Assembly (NCBI GenBank): GCA_039978895.1
Contig: JBDWAL010000033.1
Span: 124,001-188,000 of the forward strand
Length of the DNA: 64,000 bases
Origin: Aliishimia sp039978895
Lineage (GTDB): Bacteria > Pseudomonadota > Alphaproteobacteria > Rhodobacterales > Rhodobacteraceae
Reading direction: 5' to 3'
This document shows, piece by piece, positions 1 to 7,951 of this stretch. The notes under the pieces were generated by a model. The model ran no database searches and was not told the origin of the DNA. It saw nothing but the letters and a program-made list of their open reading frames with translations. Numbering within the stretch: position 1 is the first letter of the stretch; each line of letters begins with the position of its first letter. The position numbers and the translations under genes were made by a program.

Positions 1-98
1 AATCCGCATCGGATTTTACCGGTTAACCCGGATTTGGATTACGCAGAACCACATGGACGCGGCGACTAAAAGAAGCAGACAGCGCGGGTCAAACTATC

Positions 99-1502
99 AT
101 GAGCGAAACACAAGCCAAGTTTCTGACGGGTAGTTTGACGCGACATATCGTGACGATGTCTGTGACGTCGGCTTTCGGGCTTTTGGCGCTGTTTGTTGTC
201 GATCTGGTTGATATGATTTTCATATCGATGCTGGGGGTGGAAGAGCTCGCGGCAGCTGTTGGTTTTGCGGGCACGATATTGTTCATGACGACGTCCATCA
301 GTATTGGCATGGGCATCGCTGGCGGCGCACTGATTGCGCGCGCCTTGGGCGAAGGCAAGGCGGATCGCGCGCGCGAGTTGCTGACACATGTTGTCGTGTT
401 TGGTGTGATTTGCGCGGTTATTGTTGCGACTGCGATGTTTTACAATCTTGATGGTCTGACTGGCTTGATTGGGGCCACCGGAGAGACGCAGGCGCTGGTC
501 ATATCGTATTTGCGCATTCTGATCCCGACAATGCCCATTTTGCTGATTGGGATTGTCACATCCGCAGCCCTCAGGGGGCACGGCGCGGCCCGGCTTGCCA
601 TGATGGTCACGCTGGTGGCGGGGATCGTGAACGCTGTGCTGGATCCGATTTTCATCTTCACTTTTGATATGGGTTTAGAAGGGGCCGCGTGGGCCTCTGT
701 TGTGTCGCGGTTTGCGATGTCGACAACGGCGGTGTGGGTCTTGGTGCGCCGCTATGATGGCTTCTCACGCTTGGTGCCGCGTGCGTTCTTGCGTGATTTG
801 AAGCCGATCACGGCAATCGCGTTTCCGGCGATGCTGACCAATGTCGCCACACCTGTGGGGGCCGCATTTGTGACTCGCGCGGCGGCGGAATTTGGCGGGC
901 CAGCGGTCGCAGGCATGGCTATTATTGGTCGTCTGACCCCGATTGCGTTTGCGTTGATATTTGCGATGTCTGGTGCGATTGGCCCGATTATTGGCCAGAA
1001 CTTTGGTGCCGGGCAACACGCCCGTGTGCGTGAAGCTTATAACCGCAGTTTGATGCTGATCGTGCTGTATGTCGTGCCGGTCATTGGTGTGATGTATTTG
1101 TTGCGCGCGCCGATTGCGGATTTGTTCGACGCTCAAGGTCGAACGCGGGACTTGGTCTATCTGTTTTGCGGCCCGTTATCGCTCGCGTGGGTTTTCAATG
1201 GTGTGATCTTTGTGGGCAACGCGGCGTATAATAATCTTGGGCACCCCTATTATTCCACATGGATCAATTGGGCGCGCAATACACTTGGCATCATGCCTTT
1301 TGTCTATGTGGGCGCAAGGGTGTGGGGGGCTGAAGGGGTGCTGATTGGACAGATGGCGGGCGGCGTTGTGGTGGCCATTGTGTCTTATGTGTTGGCGCAA
1401 AGGCTGATGCACCACGCTGAGACGGATCAGATTGTGAATCCGATCGAGCCTGCATTTGGTGGCAACAGGCGGTCGTTCGTAATCTTGAACCACCGCCGTT
1501 AA
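99..1502 (+). CDS. MATE family efflux transporter
   Basis: The 467-residue product is very hydrophobic, with about twelve membrane segments arranged as two similar halves, the size and layout of the multidrug and toxic compound extrusion family. The start of the second half carries the typical proline- and glycine-rich pattern (IAFPAMLTNVATPVGAAFV, residues about 230-255). Members export cationic drugs or metabolites from the cytoplasm using a Na+ or H+ gradient; the substrate here cannot be told. The ATG has no clear ribosome binding site. The gene converges on fabA with only 18 bases between stop codons. Family assignment is firm, substrate unknown. Confidence 0.9.
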   Translation: MSETQAKFLTGSLTRHIVTMSVTSAFGLLALFVVDLVDMIFISMLGVEELAAAVGFAGTILFMTTSISIGMGIAGGALIARALGEGKADRARELLTHVVVFGVICAVIVATAMFYNLDGLTGLIGATGETQALVISYLRILIPTMPILLIGIVTSAALRGHGAARLAMMVTLVAGIVNAVLDPIFIFTFDMGLEGAAWASVVSRFAMSTTAVWVLVRRYDGFSRLVPRAFLRDLKPITAIAFPAMLTNVATPVGAAFVTRAAAEFGGPAVAGMAIIGRLTPIAFALIFAMSGAIGPIIGQNFGAGQHARVREAYNRSLMLIVLYVVPVIGVMYLLRAPIADLFDAQGRTRDLVYLFCGPLSLAWVFNGVIFVGNAAYNNLGHPYYSTWINWARNTLGIMPFVYVGARVWGAEGVLIGQMAGGVVVAIVSYVLAQRLMHHAETDQIVNPIEPAFGGNRRSFVILNHRR

Positions 1503-1520
1503 TGTTTGTTTTGGGCTCGA

Positions 1521-2030
1521 TTAGGTTTCGCTAAGGGCGACCTTCATGTCTTTCACCTGATAGATCACTTCGCCATCCGCTTCGACGCGGCCGTTGGCGA
1601 CACCCATTGTAAGGCGGCGCGTTTGGATCGCTTTGGTGAAATCGATGTGATAGGTCAGCATTTTGCGCTCTGGTCGCACCATGCCTGTCAGTTTCACCTC
1701 GCCGACACCAAGCGCGTAACCACGCCCCTGCCAACCGCGCCAGCCAAGGTTGAAGCCAGTCAGCTGCCACAGGCCGTCTAGGCCAAGACAGCCGGGCATG
1801 ATTGGGTTGCCTGGGAAGTGGCAGTCGAAAAACCATAGGTCAGGGTTGATGTCGAACTCAGCGACAACGTGGCCCTTGCCGTGCTCACCACCGTCGCCAG
1901 AGATATCCGTAATACGGTCCATCATCAGCATGGGTGGGTTGGGCAATTGCGCATTTCCGGGGCCAAAAAGCTCGCCTCGGGCACATTTCAACAAATCGTC
2001 ACGATCAAAACTGGTTGGGTATGAAGCCAT
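1521..2030 (-). CDS. fabA: 3-hydroxydecanoyl-ACP dehydratase/isomerase FabA
   Basis: This 169-residue protein is colinear with E. coli FabA. It has the hot-dog fold signature CHFPGNPIMPGCLGLD, with the catalytic His at residue 71 and Asp at 85. The enzyme dehydrates 3-hydroxyacyl-ACP and isomerises the C10 trans-2 to the cis-3 alkene, the entry to unsaturated fatty acids in the cytoplasm. I chose the ATG at 2030 because an AGGAGA stands 10 bases upstream and the protein then begins like E. coli FabA; a longer frame reaches back to 2072. FabA normally works with FabB, commonly in one operon in this order, but no fabB or fabI follows; a MATE gene converges instead. Confidence 0.97.
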   Translation of the reverse strand: MASYPTSFDRDDLLKCARGELFGPGNAQLPNPPMLMMDRITDISGDGGEHGKGHVVAEFDINPDLWFFDCHFPGNPIMPGCLGLDGLWQLTGFNLGWRGWQGRGYALGVGEVKLTGMVRPERKMLTYHIDFTKAIQTRRLTMGVANGRVEADGEVIYQVKDMKVALSET

Positions 2031-2127
2031 GGGGCGCGGGTCTCCTGAGGCGGGTTGGGTCGTATTTTGCATCCTCTACCACCGCCATGATGCGCCCTGC
2101 AAGGTGGTAGCAATGGGTGTACTATAG

Positions 2128-2153
2128 TGCCAAGCTTGGTGCTCAGCTTGGCA
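2128..2153. repeat. 9-bp inverted repeat in the fabA-irr intergenic region
   Basis: TGCCAAGCT and AGCTTGGCA form perfect 9-base arms around an 8-base spacer. The repeat lies about 100 bases upstream of fabA and 90 bases upstream of irr, close to the Mur/Fur-like palindrome. No T-run follows, so an operator is more likely than a terminator. The regulator is unknown. Confidence 0.5.
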
Positions 2154-2164
2154 AACTGTCGAAT

Positions 2165-2179
2165 TGCGACTCATTTGCA
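2165..2179. promoter_or_regulatory. Mur/Fur-type operator upstream of irr
   Basis: TGCGACTCATTTGCA fits, base for base, the degenerate alphaproteobacterial Fur/Mur consensus as I recall it, TGCRANTNRTTYGCA. The symmetry extends outward: over 2162-2182, eight of ten paired positions match. It lies 61 bases upstream of the irr ATG. Known biology: in other alphaproteobacteria Fur/Mur represses irr, linking manganese or iron status to heme-dependent iron control. The site could also serve the divergent fabA. Confidence 0.65.
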
Positions 2180-2239
2180 ATTGAAATCTTAGCTATTCGC
2201 CCTCAATATATAACAAGGAATAGCGGATTGAGACGTCGT

Positions 2240-2656
2240 ATGACACGCACTGTACATGACATTGGTTCTGACTGGCTGAGCACAGCGGGCTTGCGCCCGA
2301 CGCGTCAGAGGGTCACGCTTGCCGCGTTGCTGGTGGGGGATGGGCAAGATCGCCATGTCACAGCCGAAAGCTTGTTTGACGCTGCTAAATGCGAAGGCGA
2401 AGCCGTGTCCTTGGCGACTGTCTACAACACGTTGCGCACGTTTTGCGACGCGGGCTTGATGCAAGAAGTTACCGTGGATGGCTCTAAGAGCTATTTTGAC
2501 ACCAATACGCACGATCACCCGCATTTCTTTTGGGAAGACGACGCAAAACTGACAGATGCGCCCGCAGATCAACTTGTGATCGCACAATTGCCGGATGCGC
2601 CAGACGGGGCTGAAATTGCCTCGGTTGACGTGGTGATCCGACTGCGCCGTAAGTAA
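2240..2656 (+). CDS. irr: Iron response regulator Irr (Fur family)
   Basis: A 138-residue Fur-superfamily protein: a winged-helix DNA-binding half (LRPTRQRVTLAALLV, then VSLATVYNTLRTF as recognition helix) followed by a short dimerisation half. The His-rich stretch THDHPHFF (His 91, 93, 95) is the Irr-type heme/metal site rather than the Cys-rich zinc sites of typical Fur. The N-terminal heme-regulatory GCPWHD motif of Bradyrhizobium Irr is absent, as in other Rhodobacterales. Irr represses or activates iron genes according to heme supply. The ATG at 2240 was chosen because the Fur domain begins right after it, although the frame opens at 2117. Divergent from fabA. Confidence 0.88.
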   Translation: MTRTVHDIGSDWLSTAGLRPTRQRVTLAALLVGDGQDRHVTAESLFDAAKCEGEAVSLATVYNTLRTFCDAGLMQEVTVDGSKSYFDTNTHDHPHFFWEDDAKLTDAPADQLVIAQLPDAPDGAEIASVDVVIRLRRK

Positions 2657-2658
2657 CC

Positions 2659-3438
2659 TTGTCCATTACTCCAGAACAGATCCAAACCTATCAGCGCGAC
2701 GGGGTCGTGTTGGTGCGCGGACTGTTTTTTGAACATGTCGATGCCTTGCGGGCCGGCGTCGCGCGTAACATGTCGGCCCCCGGACCTTATGCATCCGAAA
2801 ACCATAAAGCTGGCGAACGCGGCCGATTCTTCGATGACTACTGCAATTGGGAACGTATCCCTGAATTTGGCGATGTTATTGCGGACCCCAAGATTGCGGA
2901 TGCCGCCGGGGCGTTGATGGGCTCACAACGCGTGCAAATGTTTCACGATCATGTGTTGGTGAAAGAACCGGGCACCTCGATGGCGACGCCGTGGCATTCG
3001 GATGGGCCGTATTACTTTGTAAACGGACAACACACTGTGAGCTTTTGGGTGCCTTTGGATCCTGTGGAAGATGCGTCTTTGCGCTGTGTTGCAGGATCAC
3101 ACCTTTGGGACAAAGACGTCTTACCAACGCGTTGGACATCCGAAACGGCGTTCTTTGAGGGCGACTACATGCCCATTCCTGACCCAGAGGCCGAAGGAAT
3201 GGCCATCCGCGAATGGCCGATGATGCCGGGTGATGCCATCGCGTTCAACTTCCGCACGCTGCATGGCGCGCGCGGAAATCACACAAACGCCCGCCGCCGC
3301 GCCTTTTCATTGCGACTGGTCGGGGATGATGCGCGATACGTGGAACGGCCCGGACCAACATCTCCCCCCTTTCCGGGGCACGATATGGAAGCGGGCGAGC
3401 AATTGCGCGAAGACTGGTTTCCGGTTCTGCGAAACTAA
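2659..3438 (+). CDS. Phytanoyl-CoA dioxygenase (PhyH) family protein
   Basis: The 259-residue protein shows the Fe(II)/2-oxoglutarate dioxygenase facial triad in a PhyH-like cupin: WHSD (His113, Asp115) and the distal LHGARGNHT (His202), followed by an Arg-rich strand (about residues 212-219) expected to bind 2-oxoglutarate. It would hydroxylate an unknown small molecule in the cytoplasm. The start is TTG, two bases after the irr stop, so translation is probably coupled to irr; no strong ribosome site is visible. Placement behind irr hints at iron-linked control, which suits an iron enzyme, but that is inference. Confidence 0.82.
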   Translation: MSITPEQIQTYQRDGVVLVRGLFFEHVDALRAGVARNMSAPGPYASENHKAGERGRFFDDYCNWERIPEFGDVIADPKIADAAGALMGSQRVQMFHDHVLVKEPGTSMATPWHSDGPYYFVNGQHTVSFWVPLDPVEDASLRCVAGSHLWDKDVLPTRWTSETAFFEGDYMPIPDPEAEGMAIREWPMMPGDAIAFNFRTLHGARGNHTNARRRAFSLRLVGDDARYVERPGPTSPPFPGHDMEAGEQLREDWFPVLRN

Positions 3439-3516
3439 CGCTGGTTCCGGACAGTTGGCGCACCGAAAAAAGCGCTTCGTTGGCAGAAAATCACAACCGA
3501 GCACACAGGGCGGGCG

Positions 3517-3574
3517 CAAATCCTTTCAAGGATTTGGATGCGCTGCGCGCAATTGAAAATCTTGCAAGATTTTC
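3517..3574. repeat. Paired palindromic repeat (copy 1)
   Basis: Two palindromes stand side by side: CAAATCCTTTCAAGGATTTG (3517-3536) and GAAAATCTTGCAAGATTTTC (3555-3574), the second perfect over 20 bases. The 162-base interval between the dioxygenase and DUF1801 genes contains nothing else. A structurally similar pair occurs at 21423-21467. This looks like a REP/BIME-like dispersed element or a bidirectional transcription stop. Confidence 0.7.
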
Positions 3575-3600
3575 CCACCGCGCTGGGCTAGTGTTGGCGC

Positions 3601-4023
3601 ATGACACAACCTGAACCTCCTTTTGCAAACCGCGCGGTCGCCGCCGCGTTCGACACGTTTGCTGAACAAGATCGCAGTGCCTTACTCGCGATAAGGCGCC
3701 TCATTTTCGAAACGGCCGCCGAAGTCCCCGAGGTCGGCCCACTTGATGAGACGCTTAAATGGGGCCAACCATCCTACCTGACCGCCAAAACGAAATCAGG
3801 CTCCACGATACGGATAGGCACCCCAAAAACAGGCGGCGTTGCTTTGTTTACGCATTGTCAGACCAGCTTGATGTCAGATTTCCGTGATGTGGTCGGCGAC
3901 GGTTTCACGTTTGATGGCAATCGCGCGCTGCATTTAGATCCCAGCCATTTGCTGCCAGAAGATGCGTTGCGGTTGTTAATCCGAAGCGCGTTGACGTACC
4001 ATCTGAACAAGGGGCGTGCTTAG
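3601..4023 (+). CDS. DUF1801 domain-containing protein
   Basis: This 140-residue cytoplasmic protein has the core of the DUF1801 (YdhG-like) family: an N-terminal helix pair (LLAIRRLIFETAAEV), then ETLKWGQPSYL and a beta strand set ending in IRIG. The biochemical role of the family is not established. The gene is separated from its upstream neighbour by paired palindromes and ends directly against the stop codon of the convergent glycosyltransferase-like gene (no spacer). Family call is by motif recognition and fairly sure. Confidence 0.72.
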   Translation: MTQPEPPFANRAVAAAFDTFAEQDRSALLAIRRLIFETAAEVPEVGPLDETLKWGQPSYLTAKTKSGSTIRIGTPKTGGVALFTHCQTSLMSDFRDVVGDGFTFDGNRALHLDPSHLLPEDALRLLIRSALTYHLNKGRA

Positions 4024-4899
4024 TTAGAACCATTGACCGGGCTCAATGAGACCAAGATCAAGCAGCTGCCGGGAATGCCATTCAAAGGGCGCGGAGTTGT
4101 GCCATTTGAAGGTGTGTATGTCGTTTCGACTTCCGGGGTTGGTTTTGAGTGCCTTTGCTGTGCGAAAGGAACACACGGCGGCTGTTAGATTGTTGTGCCA
4201 TGGACAGGCATAGGTGTTGTATTCTTGATCGTTAAAGGTGTGGTCGCCGCGTAGTTTCAACCCCGGCTTGGCGCGAAATAGGCTGATGCGGTCGATTTTG
4301 CGACGGGTGGCTGGGACGTGTTCTTCGAACCGCCAGCGCAGCCCTCCAAAGAAGTCTAATTGCCGCTCCATGGGCCCCTCTACGCCGTCGCGCCCGTCGC
4401 GTGCGAGTGCATAATAGCCAGAGCGATCCAGATGCGCGGTTTCTAGGCTCACGGCGTTTGAGGCTTGATCAAGGTCGTCCGCGTATAAATCCACGACGTA
4501 GCTTAACATGGCGTCGCGCCGTTCTTCGGTGTGAAAGGCGAGCATCTCTTTGACCGAACGTGTTTCGCAAAACGGGAAATATAGAAATTCCGCGTTGTAA
4601 CAGTAATAAATCCAAGACCCGGCTGCCGCCCTGATGATTTTGTTCACAGCGGTTTCCAGCGCGGCGTCGCGGCTCATGTCATAGTCGATGCGCCACACGA
4701 GGCTTGCAACATCTCGTGGTAGAGTGAATGCGTTGGGCATAAAGGCGATGACTTGCGCGAACCCGGCGTCAAGATGGTGGCGCAAGGTTGAGGCGACTTC
4801 CACGTCGTCTTCGACCATGATCAGCGCCACAGGATGTTTATCTAGCCGGGCATCTGGTCCGCTTAGAAAGTCATCAAGGGATGGGAAGTGTCTGTTCAT
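4024..4899 (-). CDS. Putative glycosyltransferase-like protein (family 2-like)
   Basis: The 291-residue product begins with a segment resembling the nucleotide-sugar binding half of family 2-like transferases (VALIMVEDDVEVASTLRHHL, then a short AFMPN loop). It continues with an aromatic-rich middle (WIYYCYNAEFLYFPF) and a conserved C-terminal part (DQEYNTYACPWHNNLTAAV). I do not see a textbook DxD metal motif, so activity is uncertain. I chose ATG 4899 (MNRHFPSL) over the longer frame from 4998, whose extra residues look non-coding and run towards miaB. Divergent from miaB. The specific function is unknown. Confidence 0.5.
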   Translation of the reverse strand: MNRHFPSLDDFLSGPDARLDKHPVALIMVEDDVEVASTLRHHLDAGFAQVIAFMPNAFTLPRDVASLVWRIDYDMSRDAALETAVNKIIRAAAGSWIYYCYNAEFLYFPFCETRSVKEMLAFHTEERRDAMLSYVVDLYADDLDQASNAVSLETAHLDRSGYYALARDGRDGVEGPMERQLDFFGGLRWRFEEHVPATRRKIDRISLFRAKPGLKLRGDHTFNDQEYNTYACPWHNNLTAAVCSFRTAKALKTNPGSRNDIHTFKWHNSAPFEWHSRQLLDLGLIEPGQWF

Positions 4900-5003
4900 G
4901 ATCGCACCATGCCGTCTGGCTGCCTCGCATTGCAAGTCTGTGGTGCCTGCGCTAGGGGAAACACTTAAGTTCCCATGTTTCACACGCATAAAAGGCACAC
5001 CTT

Positions 5004-6320
5004 ATGTCTGATCTGAAGAAGCTGTATATCAAGACATATGGATGTCAGATGAACGTTTATGACAGCGAACGCATGGCTGAATCTCTTGAGGGTTACGAAC
5101 AGACGTCCACTCCAGAGGATGCAGATATGATTCTGCTCAATACGTGCCATATCCGTGAAAAGGCGGCTGAAAAGGTTTATTCCGAATTGGGCCGCCTGAA
5201 GGCGTATAAGGTCGAAAGACCTGATGTGAAGATTGGCGTGGCTGGATGTGTGGCGCAGGCTGAGGGCGAGGAAATCATGCGCCGCCAGCCTATGGTTGAT
5301 TTGGTTGTGGGGCCGCAATCCTACCACCGCCTGCCAGAGCTTGAGGCAAAAGTGCAAGCTGGTGAGACGGCTTTGGACACTGAATTCCCCGAAGAAGACA
5401 AGTTTGATCACCTCAAACGCGGCCGCAAGGCGTCGCGCGGACCGGCTGCGTTTTTAACTGTGCAAGAAGGTTGCGATAAGTTTTGTGCCTTTTGCGTGGT
5501 GCCATATACGCGCGGGGCCGAGGTGTCGCGCCCGGTGGATCGCGTTTTGAACGAAGCGCGTGACTTGGTTGAGCGTGGCGTGCGTGAGGTCACTTTGCTG
5601 GGGCAGAATGTGAACGCATATCATGGCCTTGGCGCGGATGGGTCTGAACAAACTTTGGCGCAACTGATCTGGGCGTTGAATGATGTGGATGGGCTGGAAC
5701 GTATCCGGTTCACAACCTCTCACCCAAATGACATGGATGACGCGTTGATCGAAGCCCATGGTACGTGTGACAAACTGATGCCGTATCTGCATTTGCCTGT
5801 CCAATCTGGTTCTGATCGCATTTTGAAGCGGATGAACCGTGCACATACTGCTGAAAGTTACCTCAAGTTGATTGAGCGTATCCGTGAGGCGCGACCGGAT
5901 ATTTTGATGTCGGGGGACTTCATTGTTGGCTTCCCGGAAGAGACAGAAGAAGACTTTCAAGCCACGTTGGATATGGTTGAAGCGGTAAATTACGGCTACG
6001 CATATTCCTTTAAATACTCGACGCGCCCGGGCACCCCTGCGGCAGAGCGGCCTCAGGTGGACAGTGCGGTTGCCGATGAACGGTTGCAGCGGTTGCAGGC
6101 TTTGATCACCAAACAACAACGCGCAATCCAAGAAGGCATGGTGGGCCGTGAGGTTGGCGTGCTGTTCGAAAAGCCGGGTCGATTTGCGGGGCAAATGGTT
6201 GGAAAATCGGACTATTTGCACGCAGTGCACGTCACCGCGGACGGCTTGAAGCCGGGTGATCTGCGTCGTGTGCGCATTGTCAGTTCTGGCACAAATTCGC
6301 TAGGCGGCGAATTGATCTAA
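5004..6320 (+). CDS. miaB: tRNA-2-methylthio-N6-dimethylallyladenosine synthase MiaB
   Basis: The 438-residue radical-SAM methylthiotransferase has all three domains. The N-terminal UPF0004 domain carries the auxiliary cluster cysteines 14, 48 and 82. The radical SAM core has CDKFCAFC (Cys157, 161, 164), and a TRAM RNA-binding domain closes the C-terminus (from about residue 375). It adds the methylthio group to i6A37 of tRNAs reading UNN codons, using two 4Fe-4S clusters. In alphaproteobacteria miaB often lies upstream of phoH-ybeY; here a transglycosylase and an OmpA/lipoprotein pair lie between them. Confidence 0.98.
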   Translation: MSDLKKLYIKTYGCQMNVYDSERMAESLEGYEQTSTPEDADMILLNTCHIREKAAEKVYSELGRLKAYKVERPDVKIGVAGCVAQAEGEEIMRRQPMVDLVVGPQSYHRLPELEAKVQAGETALDTEFPEEDKFDHLKRGRKASRGPAAFLTVQEGCDKFCAFCVVPYTRGAEVSRPVDRVLNEARDLVERGVREVTLLGQNVNAYHGLGADGSEQTLAQLIWALNDVDGLERIRFTTSHPNDMDDALIEAHGTCDKLMPYLHLPVQSGSDRILKRMNRAHTAESYLKLIERIREARPDILMSGDFIVGFPEETEEDFQATLDMVEAVNYGYAYSFKYSTRPGTPAAERPQVDSAVADERLQRLQALITKQQRAIQEGMVGREVGVLFEKPGRFAGQMVGKSDYLHAVHVTADGLKPGDLRRVRIVSSGTNSLGGELI

Positions 6321-6397
6321 GCGACTATGGGTTTCTCTACGGACAGGTCTAAGCAACTGCGCTAATGTGGTGGCGACAGATGCGTTAGGGGTGATCT

Positions 6398-7639
6398 ATG
6401 CGGTTTATAGTCGTGATTTTGCTGATTGCAGGGTTGATAACGCCTGCATCCGCTCAAAATAAATCTAAAATAGAACGGGAATTTCAAACGTGGCTTGGCC
6501 AGACGATCTGGCCGCAAGCGCGCCGCAAAGGGGTGTCTCGCACTACGTTTGATGCCGCGTTTCAAGGCGTGACGCTCAATTGGAAACTGCCAGACCTTGT
6601 GCCGCCGGGAACGCGTGCCACACCAGAAAAGACACAGCGACAGGCCGAATTCGGGTCGCCGGGGCGCTACTTCAACAAGGGCTCAGTGGGTGGTGCAACA
6701 CGGGTGGGCAAGCAAATGGCGCAGCGCTATGCCAGCGTTTTGCAGCAAGTCGAACGTCAAACAGGTGTGCCGGGTCGGATCATTCTTGGGATTTGGGGCC
6801 GTGAAAGTGGCTATGGTCGTGTGGATATTCCACATGATGTGTTCGAAGTGTTGGGCACAAAAGGGTTTATGTCCACGCGGGCTGACTATTTCACCTCAGA
6901 ACTGATCGCCGCTTTGCAGATTGCGCAGGCCGGACACGCGCCGAGCGGGGCGTCAGGGATGAAAAGTTCTTGGGCGGGGGCATTGGGCCAACCACAATTC
7001 ATGCCGTCCAATTTTCTAAAATTCGCGGTGGATGGCAATGGCGATGGTCGCGCGGATATCTGGCGCTCTGAAGCGGACACAATTGCTTCGATTGCCAACT
7101 ATCTAAACCGGTTCGGTTGGCAAAAAGGCCGTGACTGGGGCTTTGAGGTAAACGTGCCAAGCTCTGTGTCCTGCGCAATGGAGGGGCCGGATCAAGGGCG
7201 TAAAATACGGGACTGGGCGAAACTTGGCGTCACGCGGGTTTCGGGCAAGCCGTTCCCGGCGCATGAAGCGCGCGGCGAAGGGTATTTGATGATGCCAGCC
7301 GGGCGCAGTGGGCCAGCCTTTATCGTCACGCCGAATTTCTACGTGCTTAAGGAATACAACAGAAGCGATCTCTATGCGCTGTTTGTCGGGCATGTCGGGG
7401 ACCGCATCCAGTATGGGTCAAATGATTTTTCGGGGCGGTGGGGGCAAGTTGGTGGATTGTACCGATCAGATATCGCCAAAATGCAGCGCGCATTAGAGGC
7501 GCGTGGGCATGACGTTGGCGGAGCAGACGGGCTGCCTGGATTCAAGACACGGCGTTCAATTGGCCGTTGGCAGGAAGGTCAGGGACAAGCGGCGACCTGC
7601 TTTCCCGAAGCCAAGATGAAGGCTGCTCTGGCGCGGTAA
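6398..7639 (+). CDS. Lytic murein transglycosylase (MltB type)
   Basis: The 413-residue exported protein starts with a clear signal peptide (hydrophobic residues 2-18, cleavage after ASA). An SLT_2/MltB catalytic domain follows, with the active glutamate in GIWGRESGYG and the conserved GALGQPQFMPSNF. A C-terminal peptidoglycan-binding repeat (DIAKMQRALEARGHDVGG, from about residue 353) closes it. It cleaves the MurNAc-GlcNAc bond with formation of a 1,6-anhydro end, in the periplasm. There is no lipobox, so it is probably soluble. It is followed by 311 bases without a gene. Confidence 0.93.
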   Translation: MRFIVVILLIAGLITPASAQNKSKIEREFQTWLGQTIWPQARRKGVSRTTFDAAFQGVTLNWKLPDLVPPGTRATPEKTQRQAEFGSPGRYFNKGSVGGATRVGKQMAQRYASVLQQVERQTGVPGRIILGIWGRESGYGRVDIPHDVFEVLGTKGFMSTRADYFTSELIAALQIAQAGHAPSGASGMKSSWAGALGQPQFMPSNFLKFAVDGNGDGRADIWRSEADTIASIANYLNRFGWQKGRDWGFEVNVPSSVSCAMEGPDQGRKIRDWAKLGVTRVSGKPFPAHEARGEGYLMMPAGRSGPAFIVTPNFYVLKEYNRSDLYALFVGHVGDRIQYGSNDFSGRWGQVGGLYRSDIAKMQRALEARGHDVGGADGLPGFKTRRSIGRWQEGQGQAATCFPEAKMKAALAR

Positions 7640-7951
7640 AGTTAGTTTCCTGAGCGCGCGATTTTTGTTCCAATTCCCTTCGAAAAGGGCGCGCGGGTCG
7701 GAAATACAAATGGCTCGATTGTCTCCGAAGTGGAAACAGTGATTATCGCGATGCGCAAAAAACAACTATTTCTGGATTGATTGTAGTTACTTCCAAGCAT
7801 TCGGGTACATTTATAACGTAAAACGACACAATATGTTGATGAAACACCTTCACAGATCGCTAGTTTTTGCCTACGCTACTATTGATATCGTTGTGCGCCA
7901 GCCACTGGGCTTTGCGTATTTTGGGGAAATAGATACTAAAGGAATAAGTCT
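7640..7951. other. Gene-free interval upstream of the OmpA-like gene
   Basis: No convincing coding region lies here on either strand. A small hairpin, CCCTT-CGAA-AAGGG (7676-7689), flanked by GCGCGC runs, follows mltB and may stop transcription. The rest is AT-rich and presumably holds the promoter of the OmpA-like gene, whose ribosome site AAAGGA is at 7938-7943. Confidence 0.5.

Noticed and set aside
1..98. AATCCG-CAT-CGGATT palindrome at the window start
   Set aside because: Small hairpin at the edge of the window; possibly the end of an upstream transcript, but the context is cut off so nothing can be claimed.
5454..6230. 258-codon minus-strand frame inside miaB
   Set aside because: Antisense to the conserved radical SAM and TRAM region of miaB; no protein-like features.
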